Assembly (NCBI RefSeq): GCF_005144585.1
Contig: NZ_SSMQ01000089.1
Span: 1-46,087, forward strand
Reading direction: 5' to 3'
DNA: 46,087 bases
DNA from: Polyangium fumosum
GTDB taxonomy: Bacteria; Myxococcota_A; Polyangia; Polyangiales; Polyangiaceae
Below the pieces are notes generated by a model. It searched no databases. It saw only the letters and a program-made list of their open reading frames with translations, and was not told the DNA's origin. The position numbers and the translations under genes were made by a program. Shown here in pieces: positions 28,801 to 35,653 of the stretch. The stretch's first letter is position 1. Every line of letters begins with the position of its first letter.

Positions 28801-31800
28801 CGAGGACCAGTCGTACGTCGGCATTGAGAAAGAGACGTGGCGATGCACGACCTGCAGCGGCTCCGGAACCCCCTGCCATACGAACGACGTCCGGTAGACC
28901 GCGTACCGTGCGATCACGGTCCTCCACGCGCCTTCCAGGGCTGCGGCGTTCACCTCGCCGCCCAGCTCGAGCGCGAGCTGGACCGTGTAGGTCGGCGACT
29001 CCGGCTCATTCAGGGCGTGGAACAGGAGCCCCGCCTGGAGCGGCGAGAGCGGATAGACGCTCTCCACGTCGCGCATGCCCCCGACGAGGCGATCCAACAC
29101 TCCTTGCCCGAGCCGCGCGAGCGGAAAGTCCGAAGGCGTGTATCCAAACGCTTCGCTCGACGTGCAATGTGCGATGAGCCGGCGGAGGGAGGCGACGAAC
29201 CGCGCCGCGAGCTGCTCCACCGTGGACGCGTCGTGGACCACGGGGCTGTAGGTCCATTCGAACCGCAGGCGTCCCTGCCAAACCCCGCCGTTCACCGCCA
29301 GCGTATGCCACAGCCTCATCCGTGGGCTCGTGGCCCTCCCCGCCGGCTCGTCCGCCGGCCCAAGCAACCCTCGGCCCTGCGCCGCCATATCGAGCTGCCC
29401 GAGGTAATTGAACACCACGGACGAATCGACCGACAGCGAGGCGCGCACCGCCGCGTCCGGGTGCGCATACCGAAGCCAGCCATACCCCACGCCTCGGCTC
29501 GGCACCGACCGGAGCTGCTCCTTGATCCCCTTCAGGAGCGCCGCAGGATCCTCGTTCCCCGGCACCGTCAGCCAGACCGGGAACAGGGCCGTGAACCATC
29601 CAACGGTGCGGGACACGTCCACGTCCTCGACCAGCGCTTCGCGCCCGTGCCCCTCCAGGTCGATGCAAACCGTATCCGTATGGCAAAATGCGCTCAGCGC
29701 GGACGCGAGCGCCGAAAGCAGGACGTCATTGATCTCGGTGCGGTAGGCCGAGCTCACGTCCTGCAAGAGCGCACGGGTCTCCTCCACCGAGAGCTCCACG
29801 TCCACCGTGCGGCTCTCGCCGACCGTGCCCGGCGCCACGTCGCGATCGAGCGAAAGCGGCGTCACGCCGCGCGCGCATTGCGCCTGCCAGTAGCCAAGCT
29901 CCTCCGACAAACCACCGCCTGCAATGAATGCATGCAGCCGCTCCGACCACTGCCGGAACGACGTCGTCTTCGCGGCGAGCTGCGGCGTTTGTCCGGCCAG
30001 CCGGTCCTCGCAGGCGCGCTCCAGATCTTCGTGCAGAATGCGCCACGACACGCCGTCCACGACGAGGTGGTGCACGACGAGCAGAAGTCGCGTCCCTTCC
30101 TCGCCGAGATCCAGCCACGTCGCGCGGGCGACCGGGCCCGTGAACAGCGACAGCCCCCCTTGCAAAGCGTCGGCCACGTTCTGCACGGCAGCTTTGCGTG
30201 CCGAGGACGGCACCGCCGAGAGGTCCACCCGCTCGAGCGGCAGCGCCACTTCCTCCGCGTGGCGTTGCACCCACCCCGACTCCGCGCGGTGATACCGCAA
30301 TCGCAACGCGTCGTGTTGCCTCAACACGACCTGCAATGCCTCCGCCACGATCTCGGGCGACAGCGTGGACGACGGCGTCCACGTCATTGCCTGATTGAAA
30401 TGGTGTATCTCTTCGGGGTCCTTGCGCAGGAACCAATGCTGGCTCGGCGTCAGCGAGACCCTGCCGGTCACCGCGCCCTGCTCCACCAGGGCTGCGCTGG
30501 AACTGCGCGCGGCCTGCGAAAGCTCCGCGACCGTCTGGTGCATGAACATGTCGCGCACCGTCAAGTGCAAGCCGGCACGCTTGGCTCGCCCCACTACCTG
30601 GATCGCGAGGATCGAATCGCCTCCGAGCGCGAAAAAATTGTCGTGGATTCCCACGGACGCGGCGCGCAGCACCTCCGACCAGATCTCCGCGAGCGCTCGC
30701 TCCGCCGCCGTGCGCGGCGCGGTGTAGGCGGCCTCCGCGACCTGCCGCGTGTCTTCCGGCGCAGGCAGCGCTTTGCGGTCCACCTTGCCGTTCGGCGAGA
30801 GCGGCAGCGCGTCGAGGAAGACGAAAGCCGACGGAATCATGTACTCGGGCAGCCTGCTCCGCAGATGCTCGCGCAGCGCACCCGCCTCCGGCGCGCCGTC
30901 CTTCCCCACCACGTAAACGACGAGGCGCTTGTCCCCCGGCGTATCTTCACGCGCCACGACGACACACGACCCCACCGCGGCGTGCGACGAGAGCGCCGCC
31001 TCGACTTCGCCGGTCTCGACCCGGAACCCTCGAATCTTCACCTGATGGTCGGCGCGACCCAAGAACTCAAGCTCCCCGTCCTCGTTCCAGCGCGCGAGGT
31101 CCCCGGTACAATACATCCGGGCCCCTGGTTCCTTCGAAAATGGCTCCGGGACAAACCGCTCCGCCGTCATGCCGGGACGATTCAGATACCCACGCGCGAG
31201 GCCCACCCCCGCGAGGTGGATCTCCCCGGCCATTCCGACGGGCACCGGCCGCTTCGCGCCATCGAGCACGTGAATCTGCACCCCGTGAACCGGTCGACCG
31301 ATCGAAAAATTCTCCGGACGCTCTGCATCGAAATACGCTTGCGCCCCGAAGATGCTGAACTCGGTAGGGCCATAGGAGTTCAGCATCCTACGGCCCTTCG
31401 CCCACTGCGCCACGAGCGTGGGCGACGTCGTGTCGCCCGCCAAGGTGATATGGCGCAGAGCGGGCGCGCGGCAGTTCAACACCCGCAGCATCGCCGGCGG
31501 AATGAATGATACCGTGATTCCACGATTCTCCAAGCACTCCGCTATGCCGTCGATCGCGCCGTGAGCATTGCTCGGCAACACGCACGCGGCTCCGTTGCAC
31601 AGCGATATCATCCAATCGATGATGGCCCCGTCGAACGCCACCGCTGCGCTCTGCAGCACGCGATCGCTCGGGTGGATCACGAAATGCTCGCGCTGGAATG
31701 CCACACGCGCCGCAAGCCCCCGGTGCTCGTTGACCACAGGCTTGGGTTTGCCCGTGGAGCCGGAAGTGAACACCACGTAATTCGCGTGCTCGGGCCGGAC

Positions 31801-34800
31801 GCCGCTCTCGGGCAGCGTGGCTGGCTGCGACGCCCATTGCCCCGCGTCCACGTCGAGCCGCACCACCGTCACGCCGGATGCCGTGAACCGGTCCTCGATG
31901 TGCGCGTGCGTCAGCAGCACCGGCGCCTGCGCTTCGGACAGCAGGAGCGAGAGCCTCTCCGCCGGATACGCTGGATCCAGAGGCACGAACGCGCCGCCGG
32001 CCTTCAGGATCCCGACGAGACCCACCACCATGTCGAACGACCGCTCCACGCACAGCGCCACGCGCACCTCGGGCCCGACGCCGAGGGAGCGAAGGTAGTG
32101 CGCCAGCCGATTGGCCTGCGCCTCGAATTCACCATAGCTGAGCTGTCGGCCGTCCTGTTCGAGCGCCACCGCCCCCGGCGCCTTCGCCGCCTGCTCCGCA
32201 ATGAGCTCGTGAATGCACCGGGCGGCCGGGTCCACCTTGGGCGTGTCGTTCCACGCAGCGAGCTTCTCCGTTTCCTCTTCGGTCAAGAGGTTAAGATCCG
32301 ACAAATGTTTGTCCGGGTGCGCCGCAGCATCCGTCGCGAGCGCCCGCAAATGGCCGCACAATCGCTCCGCTGCCGTGCGCGAAACACGCCTCGTGTCGTA
32401 CAGGACCTCCACAACGGCCCCCTCGGCGCCGTGGCGTACGGTCACCGCGAGCGCATTCTTCGCCGTCGTCACGCCTTCCGGCACCGCACCGAGCAGCGGT
32501 GACCAGCCGGCCGCATCTCCGGCGGTCGGAGGCGTCACCTCGAAGAAGGTGACGTCGAACAGCGGATTCTCGCCGGCCTGCCGTGAGAGCCCCTGATCCT
32601 GCACCACGACGTCGAACGGCAGCGCCTGGTGCTCGTACGCGTCGAGCGAGGTCCGCCGCGCACGCGAGAGCAGTTCGGCAAACGTAGGGTCTCCCGAGAG
32701 GTCGGTCCGCAGCACGACCGTATTCGTGAAAAACCCGAGCATCGCCTCGGTCCCAGCGACCTGGCGATTCGCGAGGACCGCACCGAGGCCGAAATCCGTC
32801 TGCCGGCTGTACCGAGCCAGCACAGCCGCAAGAGCCCCATACCAGGCCATGAAGGGGGTCGCGCCGCTCTCGCGCGAGAGCGCCTGCATCCGGCGGCTCG
32901 TCTCCGGCGATAAATGGAGCGAGACGCACCCTTCCGGCCCCGAGCCTACGCCCGAGGGAGGAGAAACAATCGACAGGTCGAGCCTCGGTACGCCGGAGAG
33001 GGCGTCCTTCCAGTATGCCCGCGACGCCGCGAGCCCGTCGCCGGCGAGCGCCGACCGCTCTGCGCGTGCGTAATCCGAGTAATGGGAGACAAGGGGAGGT
33101 AGCGCGGCCGTCCCCCCGCGGCGCGATGCCTCGTACAGGGACGAGAGCTCCGCGAGCAAGAGCCCCCAGGACCACTCATCCGTGATGATGTGATGCTGGT
33201 GCACGACGACGACATGCCGGTCCGCGGCGGTCTGCACGGCCAGGACCCGCGTCAGCGGGCCACACTCCAGGTCGAAATAGGTCGCGACCTCTGCGGCGAG
33301 CAACGCCTGCAGCGCGGAATCTCGCTCCGCTTCGGGCAGGAACGAGACGTCTTCCACGCGGATCGGAATGGCCACATCGTCCGACACCCGCCGCCTCGGC
33401 GTGCCGTCCACATCCGGATACGTCGTGCGAAGGATTTCGTGGCGCAATGCCAGCACGCGGACACTCTCGTGGAGCGCCGACGCCGAGAACGCGGACGCCA
33501 CCTCGAATACATGCGGGATCTGGTACGATCTCGCCTCGGGCGACAATTTCTCTAAAAACCAGATGCGCCGCTCCGTGCCCGACAGGCCCTCATGAGGAGG
33601 CTCACCCTCCGCGCGCGGCGAGAGGCGGATTTGCGGCGCAAGCGCCGGTCGCTCCGCCCTGGTGTCCCAGAGTGTCGAAAGCGCTTCGATCGTCGGATGG
33701 CGGAATACCGTCGCTACGCCCAGCGCGCCCCCGAGCCGCGCCTCGACGGCCGACACGAGGCGAAAGACAAGAAGCGAATGGCCGCCGAGCTGGAAAAATG
33801 AGTCTCTGACGCCGATCGGCCGCACCTGGAGCAACTCTTCCCAGATGGCCACGAGCGCGCGCTCCGTCTCGGTCCGCGGCGCCACGTACGATGTCTCCGC
33901 CGCGTCGCGCGTCGTCTCGGGTGCCGGCAGCGCCTTGCGATCCACTTTGCCGCTTGGATTCAGCGGCAGCTCCGTCAGCCGCACGAATGCAGACGGGACC
34001 ATGTACTCCGGCAGCGTCGTCCCCAGGTGCTCCCGCAATGCTACTGGCGCCCACGTCTCCTCGGCAGCCACCACGTACGCTACCAACCGCTTGTCGCCCG
34101 ACGCTTCGTCCCGGGCCACCACCACGCAATCGCGCACCGACGCGTGCGTCACGAGCGCAGCCTCGATTTCACCGAGTTCGATCCGGAATCCGCGGACCTT
34201 CACCTGGTGGTCGATGCGGCCCAGGAACTCCAGCGCGCCGTCCTCCCTCCAGCGCGCAAGGTCGCCCGTGCGATACATCCGCGCCCCTGCCTCGGGCGAG
34301 AACGGGTCAGGTACGAATCGCTCCGCCGTCAGCTCGGGGCGATTCAGATAGCCTCGCGCGAGCTGCACCCCCGACAGGTAAAGCTCCCCCGCGACGCCCA
34401 CGGGCACCGCGCGCAATTCGTCATCGAGCACGTAGGTACGCGTGTTGTCGATCGGACGCCCGATCGGCACCGGCCCCTCCTCCTCCGGCCTGCACGCGTG
34501 GCTCGTCACATCAATGGCCGCCTCGGTCGGACCATACAGATTGTGAAGCTCGCCTTTGCTCCCCGCATACCAGGACGCACGCAGGTGCGCCGGCAGCGCC
34601 TCGCCGCTCGCGAACACCAATCGCAGCGATGCGCGCTCCCGGGGCTCCGTCGCCGCAAGGAACACCCCGAACATCGACGGCACGAAATGCGTCACCGTGA
34701 CCCCGCGCTCCCCCATCAGCGCAGCGAGATAACGCGGATCCTTGTGACCCTCGGGCGCCGCGATCACCATCCGGGCGCCCTCCAAGAGAGGCCACCACAG

Positions 34801-35595
34801 CTCCCAGCCCGACACGTCGAATGACAGCGGCGTCTTCTGCAACACCGCGTCGCTCGCCTTCAGCCCGTAAGCGCGCTGCATCCATCGCAGGCGGTTGTCC
34901 ACCCCGCGATGCGTGTTGAGCACTCCCTTCGGCCGACCCGTCGAGCCCGACGTGTAAATCACGTACATTGCATGGTCCGGACCTACCTGCACGTCGGGGG
35001 ACGTGAGCGGTTGCGCCTGCCAAGGGGCCGCGCCCGCATCGAGGTAGACCGTGACAACCTCATGCGCGGGAAGCCTGCCCTCCAGGCGCTCCTGCGTCAG
35101 CAGCACCGCCGGACGCGCGTCCGCCAGCATAAAGGCGAGCCGGTCCCGCGGATAGCCGGGGTCGAGCGGCACGTACGCGCCGCCCGCCTTCAAAATGCCG
35201 AGCAGCCCCACCACCATCTCCAACGAACGCTCGACGCACAGCCCGACACGCACCTCCGGGCCCACGCCCAGCACGCGCAGGTGGTGCGCCAACTGATTCG
35301 AGCGCTCGTCGAGCTCCCGATAGGTCAGCTCCTCCTCGGCGAACACCAAGGCCACCGCGTCGGGCGTCCGCGCCGCCTGCTCCGCGAACAGAACATGAAT
35401 GCACTTGCACGCGGGATACGCCACCTCCGTGTCGTTCCACGCCGCCAGCAGGCGCAGCTCGTCGGAGGTGAGCAAGGGCAGGCGCCCCATCGGGCGCGCC
35501 GGATCGACGTGCCCCTCGTTCCAGCGCGCCCCGAGGTCGCCGCGGCGGCCTGCGTCCTGGCTCCGAATGTCTACGCTCTCGTCGTGCATGCTCAT
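18184..35595 (-). CDS. Five-module NRPS: A-T / C-A-T-E / C-A-T / C-A-T / C-A-T-E
   Basis: A 5,803-residue NRPS. Order with rough residues: A1 60-560, T1 603; C2 669-1116, A2 1132-1612, T2 1660, E2 1699-2149; C3 2169-2619, A3 2636-3132, T3 3177; C4 3246-3689, A4 3699-4182, T4 4229; C5 4302-4742, A5 4752-5235, T5 5284, E5 5346-5782. Specificity positions read by hand predict Ser - D-X - Ser - X - Gly, where X has the same unassigned code twice. There is no N-terminal C domain, so it can start synthesis. There is no TE or reductase domain at the end. Carrier proteins followed by E have LGGDS; the others have LGGHS, as usual. The ATG at 35595 precedes the C-A linker remnant; its ribosome site is weak, and the ATG at 35589 is an alternative. 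MbtH and type II TE partners are encoded just upstream, and exporters just downstream. Confidence 0.95.
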   Translation of the reverse strand: MSMHDESVDIRSQDAGRRGDLGARWNEGHVDPARPMGRLPLLTSDELRLLAAWNDTEVAYPACKCIHVLFAEQAARTPDAVALVFAEEELTYRELDERSNQLAHHLRVLGVGPEVRVGLCVERSLEMVVGLLGILKAGGAYVPLDPGYPRDRLAFMLADARPAVLLTQERLEGRLPAHEVVTVYLDAGAAPWQAQPLTSPDVQVGPDHAMYVIYTSGSTGRPKGVLNTHRGVDNRLRWMQRAYGLKASDAVLQKTPLSFDVSGWELWWPLLEGARMVIAAPEGHKDPRYLAALMGERGVTVTHFVPSMFGVFLAATEPRERASLRLVFASGEALPAHLRASWYAGSKGELHNLYGPTEAAIDVTSHACRPEEEGPVPIGRPIDNTRTYVLDDELRAVPVGVAGELYLSGVQLARGYLNRPELTAERFVPDPFSPEAGARMYRTGDLARWREDGALEFLGRIDHQVKVRGFRIELGEIEAALVTHASVRDCVVVARDEASGDKRLVAYVVAAEETWAPVALREHLGTTLPEYMVPSAFVRLTELPLNPSGKVDRKALPAPETTRDAAETSYVAPRTETERALVAIWEELLQVRPIGVRDSFFQLGGHSLLVFRLVSAVEARLGGALGVATVFRHPTIEALSTLWDTRAERPALAPQIRLSPRAEGEPPHEGLSGTERRIWFLEKLSPEARSYQIPHVFEVASAFSASALHESVRVLALRHEILRTTYPDVDGTPRRRVSDDVAIPIRVEDVSFLPEAERDSALQALLAAEVATYFDLECGPLTRVLAVQTAADRHVVVVHQHHIITDEWSWGLLLAELSSLYEASRRGGTAALPPLVSHYSDYARAERSALAGDGLAASRAYWKDALSGVPRLDLSIVSPPSGVGSGPEGCVSLHLSPETSRRMQALSRESGATPFMAWYGALAAVLARYSRQTDFGLGAVLANRQVAGTEAMLGFFTNTVVLRTDLSGDPTFAELLSRARRTSLDAYEHQALPFDVVVQDQGLSRQAGENPLFDVTFFEVTPPTAGDAAGWSPLLGAVPEGVTTAKNALAVTVRHGAEGAVVEVLYDTRRVSRTAAERLCGHLRALATDAAAHPDKHLSDLNLLTEEETEKLAAWNDTPKVDPAARCIHELIAEQAAKAPGAVALEQDGRQLSYGEFEAQANRLAHYLRSLGVGPEVRVALCVERSFDMVVGLVGILKAGGAFVPLDPAYPAERLSLLLSEAQAPVLLTHAHIEDRFTASGVTVVRLDVDAGQWASQPATLPESGVRPEHANYVVFTSGSTGKPKPVVNEHRGLAARVAFQREHFVIHPSDRVLQSAAVAFDGAIIDWMISLCNGAACVLPSNAHGAIDGIAECLENRGITVSFIPPAMLRVLNCRAPALRHITLAGDTTSPTLVAQWAKGRRMLNSYGPTEFSIFGAQAYFDAERPENFSIGRPVHGVQIHVLDGAKRPVPVGMAGEIHLAGVGLARGYLNRPGMTAERFVPEPFSKEPGARMYCTGDLARWNEDGELEFLGRADHQVKIRGFRVETGEVEAALSSHAAVGSCVVVAREDTPGDKRLVVYVVGKDGAPEAGALREHLRSRLPEYMIPSAFVFLDALPLSPNGKVDRKALPAPEDTRQVAEAAYTAPRTAAERALAEIWSEVLRAASVGIHDNFFALGGDSILAIQVVGRAKRAGLHLTVRDMFMHQTVAELSQAARSSSAALVEQGAVTGRVSLTPSQHWFLRKDPEEIHHFNQAMTWTPSSTLSPEIVAEALQVVLRQHDALRLRYHRAESGWVQRHAEEVALPLERVDLSAVPSSARKAAVQNVADALQGGLSLFTGPVARATWLDLGEEGTRLLLVVHHLVVDGVSWRILHEDLERACEDRLAGQTPQLAAKTTSFRQWSERLHAFIAGGGLSEELGYWQAQCARGVTPLSLDRDVAPGTVGESRTVDVELSVEETRALLQDVSSAYRTEINDVLLSALASALSAFCHTDTVCIDLEGHGREALVEDVDVSRTVGWFTALFPVWLTVPGNEDPAALLKGIKEQLRSVPSRGVGYGWLRYAHPDAAVRASLSVDSSVVFNYLGQLDMAAQGRGLLGPADEPAGRATSPRMRLWHTLAVNGGVWQGRLRFEWTYSPVVHDASTVEQLAARFVASLRRLIAHCTSSEAFGYTPSDFPLARLGQGVLDRLVGGMRDVESVYPLSPLQAGLLFHALNEPESPTYTVQLALELGGEVNAAALEGAWRTVIARYAVYRTSFVWQGVPEPLQVVHRHVSFSMPTYDWSSLDAAEAEARWETLQREERAAGFDFTHAPLSRVVLVRMPGGRTWMLNSTHHILSDGWSMPVVLGELQAAYAALRGGSRLVLPAPAPYERYIAWLATKDEQASAAFFATYLASVDEPTRLPFLPPAAMPAEATREHANRNDSLTAAETTELTAFARRHGLTVNTVVQGALAQILGRYTGRPDVVFGMTTSGRSAPIPGIERMVGLFINTLPLRARWSGSEGVVEWLQRLQAEQVDLRAHEATPLYEVQRASAVGGGRALFDTLLVFENYPVDEAAQQAEVLPIVNFRSFEQTSYPLTIAVVASKTLDLRWMWNPAALRGEDVERIWGHLRTLLLDMATRPDKPLSELATLTEAEHRQLAAWNDTEVAYPACKCIHVLFAEQAARTPDAVALVFAEQELTYRELDERSNQLAHHLRVLGVGPEVRVGLCVERSLGMVVGLLGILKAGGAYVPLDPGYPRDRLAFMLADARPAVLLTQERLEGSLPAHEVVTVYLDAGAAPWQAQPLTSPDVQVGPDHAMYVIYTSGSTGRPKGVLNTHRGVDNRLRWMQRAYGLKASDAVLQKTPLSFDVSGWELWWPLLEGARMVIAAPEGHKDPRYLAALMGERGVTVTHFVPSMFGVFLAATEPRERASLRLVFASGEALPAHLRASWYAGSKGELHNLYGPTEAAIDVTSHACRPEEEGPVPIGRPIDNTRTYVLDDELRAVPVGVAGELYLSGVQLARGYLNRPELTAERFVPDPFSPEAGARMYRTGDLARWREDGALEFLGRIDHQVKVRGFRIELGEIEAALVTHASVRDCVVVARDEASGDKRLVAYVVAAEETWAPVALREHLGTTLPEYMVPSAFVRLTELPLNPSGKVDRKALPAPEATRDAAETSYVAPRTDTERALVAIWEELLEVRPIGVHDDFFQLGGHSLLAVRLVSAVKARLGLGLTVATLLQQSTVAALAASLDGMAKRPAPVAGVSPAPRGAADSAYADLSGTERRMWFADKFLPEALSYQVPQMFVIRGALSEPALRQSVVLLAERQEILRTTYPEVDGVPRRVVAQRVSIPVRVEDVSALPEAAREAALRALLEAEIGMRFDLGAGPLTRVLVVSVSSAQHVVLVLQHHIITDEWSSGVLLSELSRLYEACCRGDAASLPALSYQFADYARGEQDALTGGGFGASRSYWKNKLAGVPRLQLPILRPASEGGPGPEASVKVRIPADASSALQALARDHGCTPFMAWYAVLTAVLSRYSGQKDFGLGAVIANREAPGASHLLGFFTNTVVLRTDLSGNPTFAELLSRARRTSLDAYEHQALPFDIVVQDQGLSRHAGENPLYDVAFFEVTPPTTGDAAGWSPFLGAVHEGMATAKDALAVSVQHSVEGTVLEVLYDMRRVSRTAAERLCSHLRTVMTDAAVHPDNRLSDLDLLTEEETEKLAAWNDTPKVDPAARCIHELIAEQAAKVPGAVALEQDGRQLSYGEFDAQANRLAHHLRSLGVGPEVRVALCVERSFDMVVGLVGILKAGGAFVPLDPAYPPERLSLLLSEAQAPVLLTHENLEGRFTASGVTVVRLDADATQWVSQQATPPESGVRPEHANYVVFTSGSTGKPKPVVNEHRGLAARVAFQREHFVIHPNDRVLQSAAVAFDGAIIDWMISLCNGAACVLPSNAHGAVEGIAECLENRGITVSFIPPAMLRVLNCRAPALRHITLAGDTTSPGLVAQWAKGRRVLNSYGPTEFSIFGAQAYFDAERPDNFSIGRPVHGVQIHVLDGAKRSVPIGMAGEIHLAGVGLARGYLNRPGMTAERFVPDPFSKEPGARMYCTGDLARWNEDGELEFLGRADHQVKIRGFRVEVGEIEAALSSHTAVGSCVVVAREDAPGDKRLVAYVVGRDGAPTADALREHLRSRLPEYMIPSAFVFLDALPLSPNGKVDRKALPSPEATRGEAEPSYVAPRTETERALVALWEELLEVRPIGAHDDFFLLGGHSLLAVRLVSAVKARLGLGLTVATLFQQSTLTALAASLDEMAKRSAPVATLSPAPRGAADPAYAGLSGTERRMWFLDKLSPEALSYQVPQMFVIRGALSEPSLRESVVLLAERQEILRTTYPEVDGVPRRVVAQRVSIPVRVEDVSALPEAAREAALRALLETEIGVRFDLGAGPLMRVVVVSVSSTQHVVLVLQHHIITDEWSSGVLLSELSRLYEACCRGDAGSLPALAYQFADYARAEQDALTGGGFGASRAYWKDKLAGVPRLQLPTLRPASEGGPGPEASVKVRIPADASSALHALARDHGCTAFMAWYAVLTAVLSRYSGQKDFGLGAVIANREVPGTADLLGFFTNTVVLRTDLSGNPTFGELLSMARRTSVEVHEHQALPFDVVVQDQGLSRHGDENPLYDVLLFEVSAPHTGVAAGWSPFPDVVSPGVTTAKNALVFAVVRDAEGTSIHLAYDTTRVDDAAARRLGEHLGALLLDAVAHPDKPLSELSFLTEAEHGQLAAWNDTAATYPEGKCIHDLFEEQAARTPDAVALVFAERELTYRELDQRSNQLAHYLRALGVGPEVLVGLCVERSLEMVVGLLGILKAGGAYVPLDPGYPRERLAYMLTDARPAVLLTQERLQDRLPAHEAVTVHLDASAPPWQEQPLTSPGAQVGPDNAVYVIYTSGSTGRPKGVQVLHGALTNLLHDFAETMGAGPQDAMLTVTSLSFDIAGLELFMPLLRGASVHLASQEDASHGEALVRALERATMMQATPATWRMVLDAGWEGGRLLQVLCGGEAMTPDLAAKLARRASTVRNVYGPTETTIWSAQYRVDAEQSNVRIGRGIANTQLHVVDRNLMQVPVGIPGELYIAGAGLARGYRGRPGLTAERFVPDPFSNVPGARMYRTGDLARWDANGELEFLGRIDHQVKIRGFRIELGEIEAVLSSHPAVRACAVVAWEYTPGDKRLVAYVVAGEGECTEGTLREHLQASLPAYMVPSVFVRLSALPLNPSGKVDRKALPAPEMTRSAVETSYVAPRTETERALAELWSQVLQFSPVGIHDNFFTLGGDSILAIQVIGRAKRAGLHLTVRDLFTHQTVAQLAQAVRRESAVLAEQGAVAGTVPLTPIQHWFLDRDPVDAHHFSPAMSWTPPPALSQEIAAEALRILAKQHDALRLRYRRTDTGWVQEHEAAATPVLERVDLSSIEPSARDAAVKKAAEVLQRGMNLSSGPIFRAAWLDMGEGGTRLLLAMHHLITDIVSWRIVCEDVERTCDMLIAGRIPDLGPKTTSLRQWSERLHAFVGDGGLSKQLEYWQVQCAGGVTSSARSRDGVAGTFGESRTLEVELPQAETRALLHDVGSVGGTEIHAVLLSALAEGLSASSGTDTVCVALQHHGREPVVEDVDVSRTVGWFSSLFPLSLDVPPGEDPAELLNGVKEQLRSVPGRGVGYGWLRYAHPDEAVRASLTVPMPVLFNYVGQHEAGSTWDFAGTEQTSTSPNMALFHELALSCIVMHGRLRLTWGYSPAMYETSTVERIAERVLSSLRRLIAHCTSRDAFGETPSSSSTAREEGASTHVEARSIARQPCTS
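21850..22940 (-). repeat. Intragenic repeat (C5), partner about 25012-26102 (C4), offset 3,162 bp
   Basis: The N-terminal two-thirds of C5 and C4, with part of the preceding PCP, are nearly identical in DNA. C2, which sits at the position equivalent to C4 in the first half, is clearly more divergent. Confidence 0.8.
22830..25990 (-). other. NRPS module 4: C-A(X)-PCP
   Basis: The C domain has HHIITDEWSSGVLL. The A domain gives the same D-G-I-F-T-A-S-I-F code as module 2 and is its close duplicate. The carrier has FFLLGGHSLL. Unlike module 2 there is no E domain, so X should be L here and D in module 2. Confidence 0.85.
23049..24530 (-). repeat. Intragenic repeat (A4), partner 30762-32243 (A2), offset 7,713 bp
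   Basis: Same offset as the A1/A3 pair but with more differences: about 6 in 60 bases in the worst stretch I compared, and far fewer around 23710-23790. It shows that the whole A-T-C-A unit was once duplicated. Confidence 0.85.
25990..29110 (-). other. NRPS module 3: C(D-donor type)-A(Ser)-PCP
   Basis: The C domain (YPLSPLQAGLLFHAL, HHILSDGWS) follows an E domain and has the sequence style of C domains that accept a D-residue donor. Its A domain is nearly identical in DNA to that of module 1 and has the same Ser code. Confidence 0.85.
26121..27728 (-). repeat. Intragenic repeat, copy 2 (A3), partner 33834-35441
   Basis: Second copy of the near-identical A(Ser) block. It is 7,713 bp (2,571 codons) from copy 1, so the reading frame is kept. 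Confidence 0.9.
29110..33690 (-). other. NRPS module 2: C-A(X)-PCP-E
   Basis: The C domain has HHIITDEWS. The A code reads D-G-I-F-T-A-S-I-F, which matches no common code I know. The E domain is intact: HHLVVDGVSWRIL, EGHGRE, RTVGWFTALFP and FNYLGQ are all present, so residue 2 should be D-configured. Confidence 0.85.
33690..35595 (-). other. NRPS module 1: A(Ser)-PCP, starter
   Basis: Only about 60 residues precede the A domain, ending in the usual C-A linker sequence (LLTSDELRLLAAWNDT), so no C domain is present. The code D-V-W-H-F-S-L-I-D is one conservative change from the EntF serine code (DVWHFSLVD). The PCP has FFQLGGHSLL. Serine is the predicted first residue. Confidence 0.85.
33834..35441 (-). 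repeat. Intragenic repeat, copy 1 (A1), partner 26121-27728
   Basis: A direct repeat at a constant offset of 7,713 bp without indels. Between about 33876 and 35073 I found only a single base difference (near 33915); the 35073-35441 part carries scattered changes. It covers nearly the whole A1 domain. Confidence 0.9.
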
Positions 35596-35653
35596 CGTAT
35601 GTCGTGATTGAGTCTCGTGGTATCGATGCGAGCCCGAGGACCGACCAGCAGGC

